DNA of 64,000 nucleotides. It comes from Streptomyces mirabilis (GTDB lineage Bacteria; Actinomycetota; Actinomycetes; Streptomycetales; Streptomycetaceae). Where the stretch lies: the NCBI RefSeq assembly GCF_039503195.1, contig NZ_JBCJKP010000001.1:8990001-9054000 (forward strand). The letters are read 5' to 3'. The position numbers and the translations under genes are program-made. Below the pieces are notes generated by a model. The model searched no databases, was not told the DNA's origin, and worked only from the letters and a program-made list of their open reading frames with translations. How positions within the stretch are numbered: position 1 is the first letter of the stretch; each line of letters starts with the position of its first letter. This document shows, one piece after another, positions 34,554 through 43,523 of this stretch.

Positions 34554-36125
34554 ATGGGTGCCATGCTCGGCAGTCGGCTCCGGCTGGTTGTGAAGGTGCT
34601 GGGAAGCCTCGTCGCCGACGAGGTCGGCCAGGTGACGCGGGAGCGCCGGCGGTCCCGGCAGGACCCGAACTCCTCGGCGGAAGGCGAGGCCTCCGCCGGG
34701 GACGGGACCAACTCCGTGGACGGGGCACGCCGTGCGAAGGCGGTGCGGCACGCCTTGGAGAGCCTCGGCCCGTTCTATGTGAAGCTCGGCCAGATCCTCT
34801 CCACCCGGCCCGACATGGTGCCCGCCTCCATGATCGGCGAACTGCAGAACCTCCACGACCAGGTCGACGTCCAGCCCTTCGCCCTCTTCGAGCCCGTGCT
34901 CCAGGAGGAGCTGGGACTGGACTGGAAGCGCCGCTTCGACGACATCGAGACGGTCGGCCCGCTCGGGGCGGCCTCACTGGCCCAGGTCTACCGGGTGACC
35001 CTGCCCGGCGGCCGGCCCGCCGTGGTGAAGATCCAGCGGCCCGGGATCCGGGACACCGTCCGCGCGGACATGGCCCTGATGCGCAAGGCGTCCCGGATCG
35101 TCGCCCGTACCGCACCCCGCTTCAACGAGGTCATCGACGTCGAGGCGATGCTCGGCTCCATCTTCGACGCGATGGAACCCGAGCTGGACTTCACCGGCGA
35201 GGCCCGCAACATGGACGAGGCCCGCGAGAACATCCGCCGCTACCCGTCGCTCTCCGTGCCCCGGGTCGTCCACGCCACCCCCAAGGTGCTGATCCAGTCA
35301 CTGGCACCCGGCGCCTCCGTACGCCATCTCGACCGCCGCACGTTCAGCGACCGGGAGCGCACGGACATCGGCAAGGACCTGCTGCGCTTCATGTACCGCG
35401 GGTACTTCGTCGACCGGATGTTCCACGCCGACCCGCACGCGGGCAACGTCTTCGCACTGCCCGGCGGCCCGGCCACCCTCATCGACTGGGGCATGGTCGG
35501 CCGCCTCGACCGGCGCACCAGCCTCCAGCTGCTGCCCCTGCTCATGGCCATCGCGCAGAACGACGGCCACGGTCTCGCCCACGCGTGGGCCGACATGGGC
35601 CGGGTCACCGCCTGGTCGAACCTGCCCGCGTTCGCCGCCGACATGGCCGCGCTGGTCCCCAAGGTCGCCACCGCGTCCCTGGAGGACATCAACTTCGGGG
35701 TGTCCCTGACCACCGTCCTGGAGAAGGCGACCCGGCGGGGCATCGGCTCGGCGCCCGCCATCTCCCTGCTCGGCAAGTCCTTCGCGAACCTGGAGGGTTC
35801 GGTGCGCTGTCTCGCGCCGGACATCGCCCTCGCGGAGGTCTTCAAGGCGGAGGCGCGCGGGATCATCCTGGCCCTGATCCGCGAGTACTTCTCCGTGGAC
35901 CAGGTCGCCCGCAACACGATGGACCTCCTCTCGGCCGCCGCGTCCGCCCCCGAACAGTGGCGCGGGCTGCTCTCCGACGCGGCCAACCGTCAGTTCGCGC
36001 TCCAGCTCCACGAGCCGCACACGCCCTCGTCCATGGGCGGACAGCGGCCCTGGTCACCCTCGCGCGGGCTCATGGCGCTGGGCGCCGCGGCCCTGTTCCT
36101 CGACCGCCGCCGCACGCCCCGCTGA
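34554..36125 (+). CDS. ABC1/UbiB-family atypical kinase
   Basis: A 523-residue ABC1 (AarF/UbiB) protein. The family KxGQ motif is FYVKLGQILSTRPDMVP (~80), the Ala-rich loop replacing the kinase Gly-loop is GPLGAASLAQVYRVTL, VVKIQRPG holds the ATP Lys, and FHADPHAGNVFALPGG plus LIDWGMVGRL give the catalytic and DFG-like elements. A C-terminal membrane-facing segment (LMALGAAALFLDRR) is present. These proteins bind ATP and help lipid or quinone-like hydrophobic intermediates. In this operon it may support handling of a lipophilic pathway intermediate. The ATG lies 8 bases after CAGGAGG. Confidence 0.9.
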   Translation: MGAMLGSRLRLVVKVLGSLVADEVGQVTRERRRSRQDPNSSAEGEASAGDGTNSVDGARRAKAVRHALESLGPFYVKLGQILSTRPDMVPASMIGELQNLHDQVDVQPFALFEPVLQEELGLDWKRRFDDIETVGPLGAASLAQVYRVTLPGGRPAVVKIQRPGIRDTVRADMALMRKASRIVARTAPRFNEVIDVEAMLGSIFDAMEPELDFTGEARNMDEARENIRRYPSLSVPRVVHATPKVLIQSLAPGASVRHLDRRTFSDRERTDIGKDLLRFMYRGYFVDRMFHADPHAGNVFALPGGPATLIDWGMVGRLDRRTSLQLLPLLMAIAQNDGHGLAHAWADMGRVTAWSNLPAFAADMAALVPKVATASLEDINFGVSLTTVLEKATRRGIGSAPAISLLGKSFANLEGSVRCLAPDIALAEVFKAEARGIILALIREYFSVDQVARNTMDLLSAAASAPEQWRGLLSDAANRQFALQLHEPHTPSSMGGQRPWSPSRGLMALGAAALFLDRRRTPR

Positions 36126-36204
36126 CCCACCCCGCCATCCGATCCACCCTCAACAACGGCCCCATCCACCGCCCATGTCAACCGCACGCACGAAGGAATG
36201 ACCC

Positions 36205-37119
36205 ATGCCCATGCAGCAACACGACGCTCAGCGCGAAGCGGCCCCCCGCGCCCTGGACGGGGTCTCGGAGACGGCCCTGTGGACCGTCCGCATGCGGGCC
36301 CATGAATCCGCGCGGGCGGACGCCCTCTTCGACGACCGGCTCGCGGGCGAGTTCCTGAACGCCGCCGGGGTGGCCGGCGCCCCGCCGGGAGCCGGCGTCC
36401 TGCAGAAGGTGCTGCCCGACTGGCTGGCCGTCCGCACCCGTTTCTTCGACGACCACCTGCTCGCCACGACGCGGGAGGGACGCACGCAGGTCGTCCTGCT
36501 GGGAGCGGGACTCGACACCCGTGCCTTCCGGCTCGACTGGCCCGCCGGAACCCATGTCTTCGAGGTCGACCTGCCGGCCGTACACACCTTCAAGGCGCGG
36601 GTCGTCGACGGACGTACACCGGACACCGCCCGGCGCACCACGGTCGCCGCCGACCTGCTGGGCGACTGGCGCGGCGCGCTGCTCGCCGCCGGGTTCGACG
36701 CCGGCCGGCCCACCGCCTGGCTGTGCGAGGGGTTGCTCTTCTATCTGGCACCCGAGGCGGTGGAGCGTCTGATCGGCACGGTGAGCACGCTCTCCGCACC
36801 GGGCAGCAGCCTCGGTGCCGAGTGCCTCAACGCCGACACCGCCGACTCGCCCTTCGTGAAGCCCTGGCTGGAGGCCCTGTCCGGCTCGGGGACGCCGTGG
36901 GTGTGGCACCTCGCGGACGCGGAGCGCTGGTGGGGCGGCTACGGCTGGCAGGCGCGCGTCGCGGACCTGCTGGCGCTGCCGTACGCCGTCGAGCGGTTCG
37001 CCCCGCATCTGGCCGCGTTCTCGGGGGTCGAGAAGGACAGCATGATCCTGGTCACCGCGACGACCCCGGACGGCGGGACGAGCCCGGACGACGGGACGAG
37101 CCCGGTCGGCGGGCGGTGA
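36205..37119 (+). CDS. SAM-dependent methyltransferase, leucine-carboxyl-methyltransferase (PF04072) type
   Basis: A 304-residue methyltransferase of the LCMT/Ppm1 branch: ALWTVRMRAHESARADALFDD at the N-terminus, WLAVRTRFFDDHLL, the SAM motif VVLLGAGLDTRAFRLDWP (~95), VFEVDLPAVHTFKAR and AWLCEGLLFYLAPEAVERL. This branch typically makes carboxyl methyl esters, which fits a methyl-ester end on the proposed azoxy product. A repeat of GTSP-D/G units occurs at the C-terminus. Its TGA overlaps the next GTG (GTGA). Confidence 0.9.
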   Translation: MPMQQHDAQREAAPRALDGVSETALWTVRMRAHESARADALFDDRLAGEFLNAAGVAGAPPGAGVLQKVLPDWLAVRTRFFDDHLLATTREGRTQVVLLGAGLDTRAFRLDWPAGTHVFEVDLPAVHTFKARVVDGRTPDTARRTTVAADLLGDWRGALLAAGFDAGRPTAWLCEGLLFYLAPEAVERLIGTVSTLSAPGSSLGAECLNADTADSPFVKPWLEALSGSGTPWVWHLADAERWWGGYGWQARVADLLALPYAVERFAPHLAAFSGVEKDSMILVTATTPDGGTSPDDGTSPVGGR

Positions 37120-37589
37120 CCGTGGACGGCCACAATCTCTGCCAGACCCCCACCACCTACCGGCTGCTGCGCCTCGAATACCTGCTCGGGCTCCTGGTGG
37201 CCGCGGGGTTCTTCCTCGCGCACCTGGCCGAGGTGCGCTGGTGGGTCGCCGTCGTCCTGTTCGTCTACGTCGACGTCATCGGCTATCTGCCGGGCGCGCT
37301 CGCCTACCACCGCAGTCCCGACCAGCAGGTCTCCCGCGTCTACTACGTGCTGTACAACACCATGCACAGCCTGAGCGTGCAGGGCGCGGTCCTCGGCGCC
37401 TGGGTCCTGGCCCACGGCTGGGAGTGGGCGCTGCTGGTCCTGCCCATCCATCTCTTCGGGGACCGGGCGCTGTTCGGCAACTTCGCCAAGTCGTTCACCG
37501 TGTCCTTCGAGCCGGTTCCGCACCCCGCCGTGCAGGGACCGCTGCGGGACTTCGCCACCGTCCCCTGGCACGAGGCGGCGGTGCGGTGA
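37116..37589 (+). CDS. Four-helix integral membrane protein
   Basis: A 157-residue membrane protein with helices at about 20-37, 40-62, 88-107 and 110-130 (LEYLLGLLVAAGFFLAHLAE, WWVAVVLFVYVDVIGYLPGA, ALLVLPIHLFGDRALFGNF). His/Tyr/Asp residues in the loops (YLPGALAYHRSPD, YNTMHSLSVQGA) look conserved enough for a membrane enzyme or chaperone, but I do not recognise the family. It is overlapped at both ends (GTGA) by the methyltransferase and DUF2156 genes, so it is produced in step with them. Confidence 0.75.
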   Translation: MTVDGHNLCQTPTTYRLLRLEYLLGLLVAAGFFLAHLAEVRWWVAVVLFVYVDVIGYLPGALAYHRSPDQQVSRVYYVLYNTMHSLSVQGAVLGAWVLAHGWEWALLVLPIHLFGDRALFGNFAKSFTVSFEPVPHPAVQGPLRDFATVPWHEAAVR

Positions 37590-38602
37590 ACGCCGCACAG
37601 GCGCCGGCCGACACGGAGGCGTACGAGATGCTGCGCCGGTACGGCAGCCACAGCAGCGCCTTCCTCGCGATGAACAGCGGGAACCGCCGCTTCCACACGG
37701 ACGGTGTCGACGGCTTCGTCCCGTACCGGGAGGCCGGCCGACGACACCTGTTCCAACTGGGCGGACCCGTATGCGCGGTGGAGGACGGCCCGAGCCTGCT
37801 GACCGCGCTGCTCGCACGGGCCGGCAGTGAGCGACGCCGGGTCGCCGCCGTCCAGCTCTCCCGCCCGCAGGCCGAACTGCACGCCGGACACGGCTTCGTC
37901 GTCAACCAGTTCGGCGCCTCCTTCAGCATCGCGCTCGACGGGTACCGCCTCGGCGGACAACGCATGGTCAAGGTGCGCAACATGGTCAACCGGGCCCGCA
38001 GAGAAGGGGTCTCGGTCGCCGAGGTGCCCGCCGAGGAGCGGGACGGCGCGAAGGTCACCGCGGCCCTCGACGCCGTGGACGCCGCGTGGCTGCGCGCCAA
38101 GGGCCGGCACGTCAAGGAACTCGAGTTCCTGATCGGCGAACGCGGCGGCCCCGGCGCACCGCACCGGCGCCTGTTCACGGCCGTCCACGCGGGACGGACC
38201 GTCGGCTACGTGTCGTACTCACCGGTCTTCGGTGAACACGCCGGCTGGCTGTACGACCTCACACGGAGGCTCCCGGACGCACCGCCCGGCACGGTGGAAC
38301 TGCTGTTCGCCACCGCCCTGCGCCAGTTCCAGGACGAGGGCTGCGGCTGGCTGCACCTCGGCTTCACCCCGTTCGTCCAGCTCGGCCCGGACACGGCTGC
38401 CCCCGGCCCGACCAGCACCTTCCTGCACCGCTGCGTGGAGGTGCTGGCGGCCAAGGGGCGCGCCATCTATCCGGCGGCCGCCCAGGAGTCCTTCAAGCTC
38501 AAATGGCGCCCACAGCTGATCGAACCGGAGTACCTGGCCTTCCAGGGCCGGGTGAGCCCCGGCGCCGTCTGGCAGCTGATGCGCCTCACCAAGTCGGTCT
38601 GA
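37586..38602 (+). CDS. DUF2156 (MprF C-domain-like) aminoacyl-tRNA-dependent transferase, VlmA-like
   Basis: A 338-residue soluble stand-alone DUF2156 domain: two GNAT-like lobes with FLAMNSGNRRFHTDGVDGFV at ~25, VVNQFGASFSIALDGYRLGG, and MVKVRNMVNRARREGVSVAE (the KxRxxxxRA core). Then come VTAALDAVDAAWLRAKG, a long active-site strand GWLYDLTRR and SFKLKWRPQ. MprF-type domains move amino acids from tRNA to lipids. VlmA of valanimycin biosynthesis uses seryl-tRNA to acylate a hydroxylamine; I recall it as related to this fold. Next to a VlmB-like diiron enzyme that role fits best here. No membrane helices, unlike MprF. Confidence 0.8.
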   Translation: MNAAQAPADTEAYEMLRRYGSHSSAFLAMNSGNRRFHTDGVDGFVPYREAGRRHLFQLGGPVCAVEDGPSLLTALLARAGSERRRVAAVQLSRPQAELHAGHGFVVNQFGASFSIALDGYRLGGQRMVKVRNMVNRARREGVSVAEVPAEERDGAKVTAALDAVDAAWLRAKGRHVKELEFLIGERGGPGAPHRRLFTAVHAGRTVGYVSYSPVFGEHAGWLYDLTRRLPDAPPGTVELLFATALRQFQDEGCGWLHLGFTPFVQLGPDTAAPGPTSTFLHRCVEVLAAKGRAIYPAAAQESFKLKWRPQLIEPEYLAFQGRVSPGAVWQLMRLTKSV

Positions 38603-38647
38603 CCCGCTCCAGGGTCCCGGCCGTCCCCATGACTCAGAAAGGCTGAA

Positions 38648-39607
38648 ATGACCACATCCATCGAGAAGTTCCCTGTGGAGGCCGACCGCCACCGCGCCCC
38701 GGGTCTCCTGGAAGGCGCGCTGCGCACCGAACTGACACCGGAGGGCTGCGACCTCGGCTACTGGTTCCGGGCCGTGCCGGAAGGCACCCTCGGCGGCGAT
38801 CCCCTGGGCCGCTCCCCGGACGTGCCGGTGCCGGACCACATGATGGTGGACGGGCCGCTGCGCCAGGCCGTCATGCAGGAGCTCGCCTTCCGCTCGATGG
38901 CGGAGGAGAAGGCGGCCCGCGCCATCTCCTTCCTCGTCGCGTACGCCCCCGACCTCGCCGGGATGGACTTCTACAGCTCCCAGTTGATGGACGAGGCCCG
39001 CCACGCCTACGCCTTCCGCGGTCACCTGCTCGAACTGGGCGTATCGCAGGGTGAGTTGGCAGCCACCATGGAGTCGCTCGCCGGGGTCGACCGGGACGCC
39101 GTCCTGAACCCCCTGGAGGAGTTCGGGCTCGCCGTCATGGAGAAGGAACGCGACTACATCGGCGGCGTGATCACCCTCACCGTCCTGGTGGAGGGGGTCC
39201 TCGCGCCCACCGCCGAGCTGAGCGAGCGCAAATGGCGGCCCTTCGACGCGCCCGCCGCCGAGATCGAACGCGCCGCGGGCATCGACGAGATCCGGCATCT
39301 GTCCGTGGGCACCACGATCGTGCGCCGCCATGTCCGGCAACACCCCGAGGACCTGGAGCGGATCGGCGAACTCGTCGCGCGCGGGATGCGGTTGTGGTCC
39401 GAACTCCCGGTGCAGCAGATGACCTTCCGCCGCGAACAGCTCTATCAGCAAGGGCTGGACCAGCACCGCGACCTCGTCGGCGACTACGAGGTGTGGCCGG
39501 GCCGCCGCCTGGTCGACACCACCGCCGAGGAACGGATGCTCGCCGCCGCGGAATGGTCGCGCGTCACCCAGGAAGCGCGCCTCACCGACATGGGCCTGAC
39601 CTCGTGA
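38648..39607 (+). CDS. Diiron oxygenase, VlmB-like
   Basis: A 319-residue ferritin-fold diiron protein. Two metal half-sites are visible: Glu in RSMAEEKAARAISF with EARH in QLMDEARHAYAFRGH (~110), and Glu in LTVLVEGVLAPTAEL with DEIRH in AAGIDEIRHLSVG (~218). VlmB-type enzymes act late in aliphatic azoxy biosynthesis, in formation or oxidation of the N-N bond. GAAAGGCTGAA precedes the ATG. It sits between the DUF2156 and desaturase genes. Confidence 0.82.
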   Translation: MTTSIEKFPVEADRHRAPGLLEGALRTELTPEGCDLGYWFRAVPEGTLGGDPLGRSPDVPVPDHMMVDGPLRQAVMQELAFRSMAEEKAARAISFLVAYAPDLAGMDFYSSQLMDEARHAYAFRGHLLELGVSQGELAATMESLAGVDRDAVLNPLEEFGLAVMEKERDYIGGVITLTVLVEGVLAPTAELSERKWRPFDAPAAEIERAAGIDEIRHLSVGTTIVRRHVRQHPEDLERIGELVARGMRLWSELPVQQMTFRREQLYQQGLDQHRDLVGDYEVWPGRRLVDTTAEERMLAAAEWSRVTQEARLTDMGLTS

Positions 39608-39670
39608 ACAGGCCGCGCACACCCGCCCGCATCGCGGGCGTCCAACAACGGAAGGGTCGGGGGCACACCG

Positions 39671-40723
39671 ATGACCGACAGCCCGGCAGTCAACTCCTCA
39701 CCGTATGAACCGGCCGCGCAGGACGAGGACTTCCGCGAACTGACCCGGCGCGTCCAGGCCGCCGGGCTCATGCGGCCCCGCACGGGCCAGTACGTGACCG
39801 GGATCGCGGTGGTCTGGTTGATGAACGCCCTCGGCTGGGCCGCGCTGGCCTTCTCCGGCGGCACCTGGTGGAAGGTGGTCCTGGCGGCGGTCTGGCTCGC
39901 CGTCTGGCACGAGCAGCTCGCCTTCATCGTGCACGACGCGGGACACCGTCAGATCACCCGGTCCCGCAGGTTCATCCAGGCCCTCGGCCTGGTCCACGGG
40001 AACCTGATGCTCGGCGTCTGCTTCGGCTGGTGGGTGCAGCACCACAACCGGCACCACAATCACCCCAACCACCTGGAGCTCGACCCCGACATCCTGCGCC
40101 GCGTGGCCGTCTTCGCGCCCGAACAGGCCCAGGACCGCAAGGGATTCGCCCGCTTCCTCGCCGCCAACCAGCGTTATCTGTTCTTCCCGCTGCTGGGCCT
40201 CGAAGCCCTGGTGCTGCGTATCGCCGGCGTCATCGCGCTGCGCCGCCGGGCGCTGCGCAAGCCCCTTCTGGAGGGCGGCCTGATGGTGCTGCACGCGGTG
40301 CTGTTCTTCGGTGCGCTCTTCGTGCTCCTGCCCTGGCCGTCCGTCCTGCTCTTCCTCGCCGTCCACCAGGTCCTCCTCGGGTATCTGCTCGGCCTCGGTT
40401 TCGCCGTCAATCACAAGGGCCTGCCGACCCGCGTGGGCAAGGAGTGGAGCTGGCTGGAGCGCCAGGTCCTCACCGCGCGCACCCTGCCCACCGGCTACAT
40501 CGGCGACTTCTTCTTCGGCGGCCTCAACTACCAGATCGAGCACCACCTCTTCCCCGGCATGCCCAGGGCGGCGCTGCGCCGCGCCTATCCGCTCGTCAAG
40601 CAGTTCTGCGTCGAGCGGGATATCCCGTACGTCGAGACGGGCGTCCTGGAGTCGTACCGCGACCTCGCCGAGCATCTGGGCTCCGCGAGCGAGGTTCTCC
40701 GTGGCACCACGACCACGGCGTGA
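39671..40723 (+). CDS. Membrane fatty-acid desaturase
   Basis: A 350-residue membrane desaturase with three His boxes: HDAGH (~95), HHNRHH (~125) and QIEHHLFP (~290), plus membrane helix pairs (VTGIAVVWLMNALGWAALAF, LLFLAVHQVLLGYLLGLGFA). It is of the acyl-lipid/front-end type without a cytochrome b5 domain. It would introduce a double bond into the fatty chain that becomes the alkenyl part of the proposed azoxy product. A GGAAGGGTCGGGGG ribosome-binding region precedes it. Confidence 0.9.
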   Translation: MTDSPAVNSSPYEPAAQDEDFRELTRRVQAAGLMRPRTGQYVTGIAVVWLMNALGWAALAFSGGTWWKVVLAAVWLAVWHEQLAFIVHDAGHRQITRSRRFIQALGLVHGNLMLGVCFGWWVQHHNRHHNHPNHLELDPDILRRVAVFAPEQAQDRKGFARFLAANQRYLFFPLLGLEALVLRIAGVIALRRRALRKPLLEGGLMVLHAVLFFGALFVLLPWPSVLLFLAVHQVLLGYLLGLGFAVNHKGLPTRVGKEWSWLERQVLTARTLPTGYIGDFFFGGLNYQIEHHLFPGMPRAALRRAYPLVKQFCVERDIPYVETGVLESYRDLAEHLGSASEVLRGTTTTA

Positions 40724-40742
40724 AGGAAAGGAATCAGACGCA

Positions 40743-41345
40743 GTGACGTTCTCGGTGAAGGCGAAAGCGAAGATGTCCCCGCTGTCCCGCCTCGGCCGGA
40801 GGCCGGTGCTGGCCGCCGCGCTCCTCGCGGGGACAGCCCTGGCCGCCCCCGCGGCCCAGGCCGAACCGGCCGGGGTACGGGCCGCACCGGTGCCCGACCT
40901 CGTGTGCCGCCTCGACGCCGAGGTGAACTTCAGTCCGCCGCTCGGTGTGCGGGTCGAGGAGGCCGAGGTGACCGGGCACATCGGGTACCTGGACTGCCGC
41001 TCGCCCAGCGGAGCGGCGCCGGAGCTGACCGACATCGTCTTCGGTGTCGACGGCACCGGAAGATTCGGTGTGTTCCCGCCGACCTTCTCCGTGGAGGGCA
41101 ACGGCGTGGGCACCTGGAACACGGGTGAGGTCGGCAGTCTCTACTTCAAGGGTGACCTCAAGCAGGGCAGCCCCGTGCCCGAGCGCACCGTGACGAGCGG
41201 CCCGCTCGCCGGCGACGGAATCAACGGCCTGCAGATCCCCACCCCCCGGTTCGACAAGATCACCCCGGACGGGGTCGCGGGCTTCGACGTCATCGGCCAG
41301 GTCTGCTTCTGGCCGGGTGAGAAGGGCCGCTGCACGGCGTTCTGA
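40743..41345 (+). CDS. Secreted protein of unknown function
   Basis: A 200-residue protein with a Sec signal peptide (basic start, PVLAAALLAGTALAAPAAQA, cleavage after AQA). The mature part has four Cys (LVCRLDAEV, LDCRSP, VCFWPGEKGRC) that could form two disulfides, in a beta-rich Gly/Thr pattern. No family is recognised. It starts 20 bases after the desaturase and is the last gene of the operon before a strong terminator. A role in product export or self-protection is speculation. Confidence 0.7.
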   Translation: MTFSVKAKAKMSPLSRLGRRPVLAAALLAGTALAAPAAQAEPAGVRAAPVPDLVCRLDAEVNFSPPLGVRVEEAEVTGHIGYLDCRSPSGAAPELTDIVFGVDGTGRFGVFPPTFSVEGNGVGTWNTGEVGSLYFKGDLKQGSPVPERTVTSGPLAGDGINGLQIPTPRFDKITPDGVAGFDVIGQVCFWPGEKGRCTAF

Positions 41346-41361
41346 GCCGACCGCGCGAAGG

Positions 41362-41406
41362 AGGGGGTGGTGTGGGCCGACCGGGCCCGCACCACCCCCT
41401 TTCTTT
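41362..41406. terminator. Bidirectional terminator between the convergent operons
   Basis: AGGGGGTGGTGTGGGC and GCCCGCACCACCCCCT pair almost perfectly and are followed by TTCTTTC. Confidence 0.85.
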
Positions 41407-41450
41407 CGTGCTCTCCGTCGTCGTACGGGTGCTTCGCCGCCGTACGGGAC

Positions 41451-42320
41451 TCAGTCGGCCAGCGCCTTGAGCGTCTCCCGCACCACGATCGGGTCGTACG
41501 GCATGGCCAGGTGGGTGGTCCGGTTCTTCGGGGCGAGGAGCTGAAGGCAGGTGTTGGTGACCGGGTGTTCCGGCCGGGCGGGCTTCAGCTGCTGGGCCTC
41601 CGGAGGCTGGACCAGCTCGTCCCGGGTCGACCAGATGACGGTGTAGTCGACCCCGTCCACCGTGTCGCCCGGTGCCACCAGCTCACCCACGAACTCCGAG
41701 TCGTGCAGCAGCTGGGTGAAGGCCGGGCTGATCCGGAAGAGCACCTTGTCCTCCACGACCGCCTGGACGCCCGGGACCTGGCGGACCAGCTTCGTCAGGC
41801 CCGCCACCTCGACCCCGTGGTTGCTGGGCGCGATCCCGACGACACGGCGCACCTTCCGGGTCCCGCCGAGGTACTTGAGGTAGTAGTGCGGGAGCATCCC
41901 GCCCTGCGAGTGGCCCACGAGGTCCACCTTCGACGCCTTGGTGTCCACCAGCACCCGGTCCACGAAGTCCGCGAGCTCCTGGGAGGACTTCCGCATGTCG
42001 CCGAGACCGTACAGGCGGGGGAGCGTGGGCAGTTCACCGTAGTTGAGGCGGAAGATGCGGTGTCCGGCCGTTCGGAGCGCGGGCGCCAGTTTCCGCCAGA
42101 CGGACTCCCGGTCGCCGAGCGTGCCGTGCACGAGGACGACCGGGTGAGGACGCTCCGGCGTCGGGGGCAGGCCCCAGTCGTCCGTCTCGGGGTCGCCGTC
42201 GAGTCCGGCGACCAGCCGGTGCGCAGTGGACTGGGTGTTGCCGGCCAGCCGCTCGGGCGTGCTGAGCAGTTCGGCCGCGGCGCTCTCGGAGTTCACGCCG
42301 GGAATGCGGGGCAGGGACAT
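41451..42320 (-). CDS. Lipase/esterase of the alpha/beta-hydrolase fold (EstA/lipase class 2)
   Basis: A 289-residue alpha/beta hydrolase: VVLVHGTLGDRESVWRKLAP (oxyanion region), nucleophile elbow VGHSQGGMLPHYYL (~150), the acid site near WSTRDELVQPP, and the closing His in NRTTHLAMPYDP. It is related to secreted Streptomyces lipases, but no signal peptide is visible with the ATG at 42320 (GGAGGCCCC upstream). It may remodel acyl donors for the neighbouring pathway or be unrelated to it. A terminator lies between it and the flavin reductase gene. Confidence 0.88.
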   Translation of the reverse strand: MSLPRIPGVNSESAAAELLSTPERLAGNTQSTAHRLVAGLDGDPETDDWGLPPTPERPHPVVLVHGTLGDRESVWRKLAPALRTAGHRIFRLNYGELPTLPRLYGLGDMRKSSQELADFVDRVLVDTKASKVDLVGHSQGGMLPHYYLKYLGGTRKVRRVVGIAPSNHGVEVAGLTKLVRQVPGVQAVVEDKVLFRISPAFTQLLHDSEFVGELVAPGDTVDGVDYTVIWSTRDELVQPPEAQQLKPARPEHPVTNTCLQLLAPKNRTTHLAMPYDPIVVRETLKALAD

Positions 42321-42370
42321 GGGGCCTCCTTGGCCTCGGTTGTGCGTACGGAGTGGTCGTGGATACGAGG

Positions 42371-42404
42371 GAGGCCCGGCCGGGGCGAACCCCGGCCGGG
42401 CCTC
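42371..42404. terminator. Terminator downstream of the flavin reductase gene
   Basis: A perfect 15-bp stem GAGGCCCGGCCGGGG with a CGAA tetraloop, 20 bases past the reductase stop. Confidence 0.88.
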
Positions 42405-42424
42405 CGTCCTGACTTCTGGTGGGT

Positions 42425-42997
42425 TCAGTCGGTGGTCGCCGCGGGCAGCGCGTGGAACGCCCGGTCGTGCCAGAGCAGCGGCCGTCCGCCGTTCACCTCC
42501 ACCGCCATCACCCGTCCGACGACGGCGTGGTGATCCCCGTACGGTCGTACGTCCTCGACGAGACACACCGACCACGCGAGCGCGTCGGCGAGCACCGGCA
42601 GGCCGAGCACCCGGCGCACCGGGCTGCCCTCGAACCGCCTGGCGGGCGGCACGGAGGCGTCGGCGAAGAGTTCCGCGACCGGTCTCTGATGCTCCGTCAA
42701 CAGACTGACGGCAAAGGCGCCTTGCTCGCGCAGAGCGGTGAGCGTGCGTGAACTGCCGCGCAGACACGCAAGGATCAGCGGCGGCCGCGCCGACAGGGAG
42801 GTCAGCGCGGAGACCGTCATCCCGGTCGGGCCCGCCCCGTCCAGCGCCGTGACGACCGTGACGCCGGCCGTCAGCTTGGCGTAGAGACCGAGACAGCGGA
42901 CCGTGTCGGGGCCGGGCTCGTCCCGCAGGGTGTCCCAGCCCGCGGCGGCCGGGCCGTCGGGACGGGCCCGGCGGGGCACGAGGGTGAGGTCAGCCAT
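42425..42997 (-). CDS. Flavin reductase (HpaC/VlmR-like)
   Basis: A 190-residue flavin reductase-like domain protein: AKLTAGVTVVTALDGAGPTGMTVSALTSLSARPPLILACL, then FAVSLLTEHQRPVAELFA, GDHHAVVGRVMAVEV, and LLWHDRAFHAL at the C-terminus. It should supply reduced FAD/FMN to a two-component monooxygenase, here the acyl-CoA-dehydrogenase-like enzyme of the same operon, as VlmR does for VlmH in valanimycin biosynthesis. It overlaps the SRPBCC gene by 8 bases. Confidence 0.9.
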   Translation of the reverse strand: MADLTLVPRRARPDGPAAAGWDTLRDEPGPDTVRCLGLYAKLTAGVTVVTALDGAGPTGMTVSALTSLSARPPLILACLRGSSRTLTALREQGAFAVSLLTEHQRPVAELFADASVPPARRFEGSPVRRVLGLPVLADALAWSVCLVEDVRPYGDHHAVVGRVMAVEVNGGRPLLWHDRAFHALPAATTD

Positions 42998-43472
42998 GCG
43001 CGGGGGCGACGCTGTCGGCGAGCTGGGCCGGGGCGGGCGTGACCCTGCCGAGCAGCCCGCGCAGGATGCGTTCGATATTGCTGCGCAGCGTCGAGTCGGC
43101 GACGGGGTCGAGGAGTTCCGCCAGCGTGGGGATCCCCAGGTCGAAGACGGCGTCGAAGGTGACCGCCGTACCGTCCTCGCCGGACGCGCACCGCCAGGTG
43201 CCCTCGAACAGCTCGAAGTCGCCCGTGAGCTGGGTGAAACCGATGGTCCGCGTCGTCGGGAAGAACGCGTCCCGCTCCGACCAGCGCATCAGACCGTTCC
43301 TGAAGCGCACGGTCCAGTCCGACACCACCGTGCCGTCGTCATGGGGTGGATGGACCACGACCTCGCGGACGGTCTCGGTGACTTCGGGATACCGGCGGAA
43401 ATCACGGATCCGCTGGTAGGCGGTCTCGGGGTCGACGTCGTGGGCGGTCAGCCGTACGGTCACGTGACGCAT
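42990..43472 (-). CDS. SRPBCC (START/Bet v1-like) protein
   Basis: A 160-residue SRPBCC-superfamily protein of the polyketide cyclase/COQ10 kind: HVTVRLTAHDVDPETAYQRI, DFRRYPEVTETVREV, WTVRFRNGLMRWSERDAF, FELFEGTWRCASGEDGTAVTF and the long C-terminal helix LRSNIERILRGLL. It binds a hydrophobic ligand in a deep pocket, so it may carry or cyclise a pathway intermediate. ATG 43472, preceded by AGGTGTTGCC on the coding side. Confidence 0.85.
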   Translation of the reverse strand: MRHVTVRLTAHDVDPETAYQRIRDFRRYPEVTETVREVVVHPPHDDGTVVSDWTVRFRNGLMRWSERDAFFPTTRTIGFTQLTGDFELFEGTWRCASGEDGTAVTFDAVFDLGIPTLAELLDPVADSTLRSNIERILRGLLGRVTPAPAQLADSVAPAHG

Positions 43473-43523
43473 GGGAGGTGTTGCCTTTCCACGGGAGGGA
43501 CGGGTCGGCGGTAGCTGGACGGG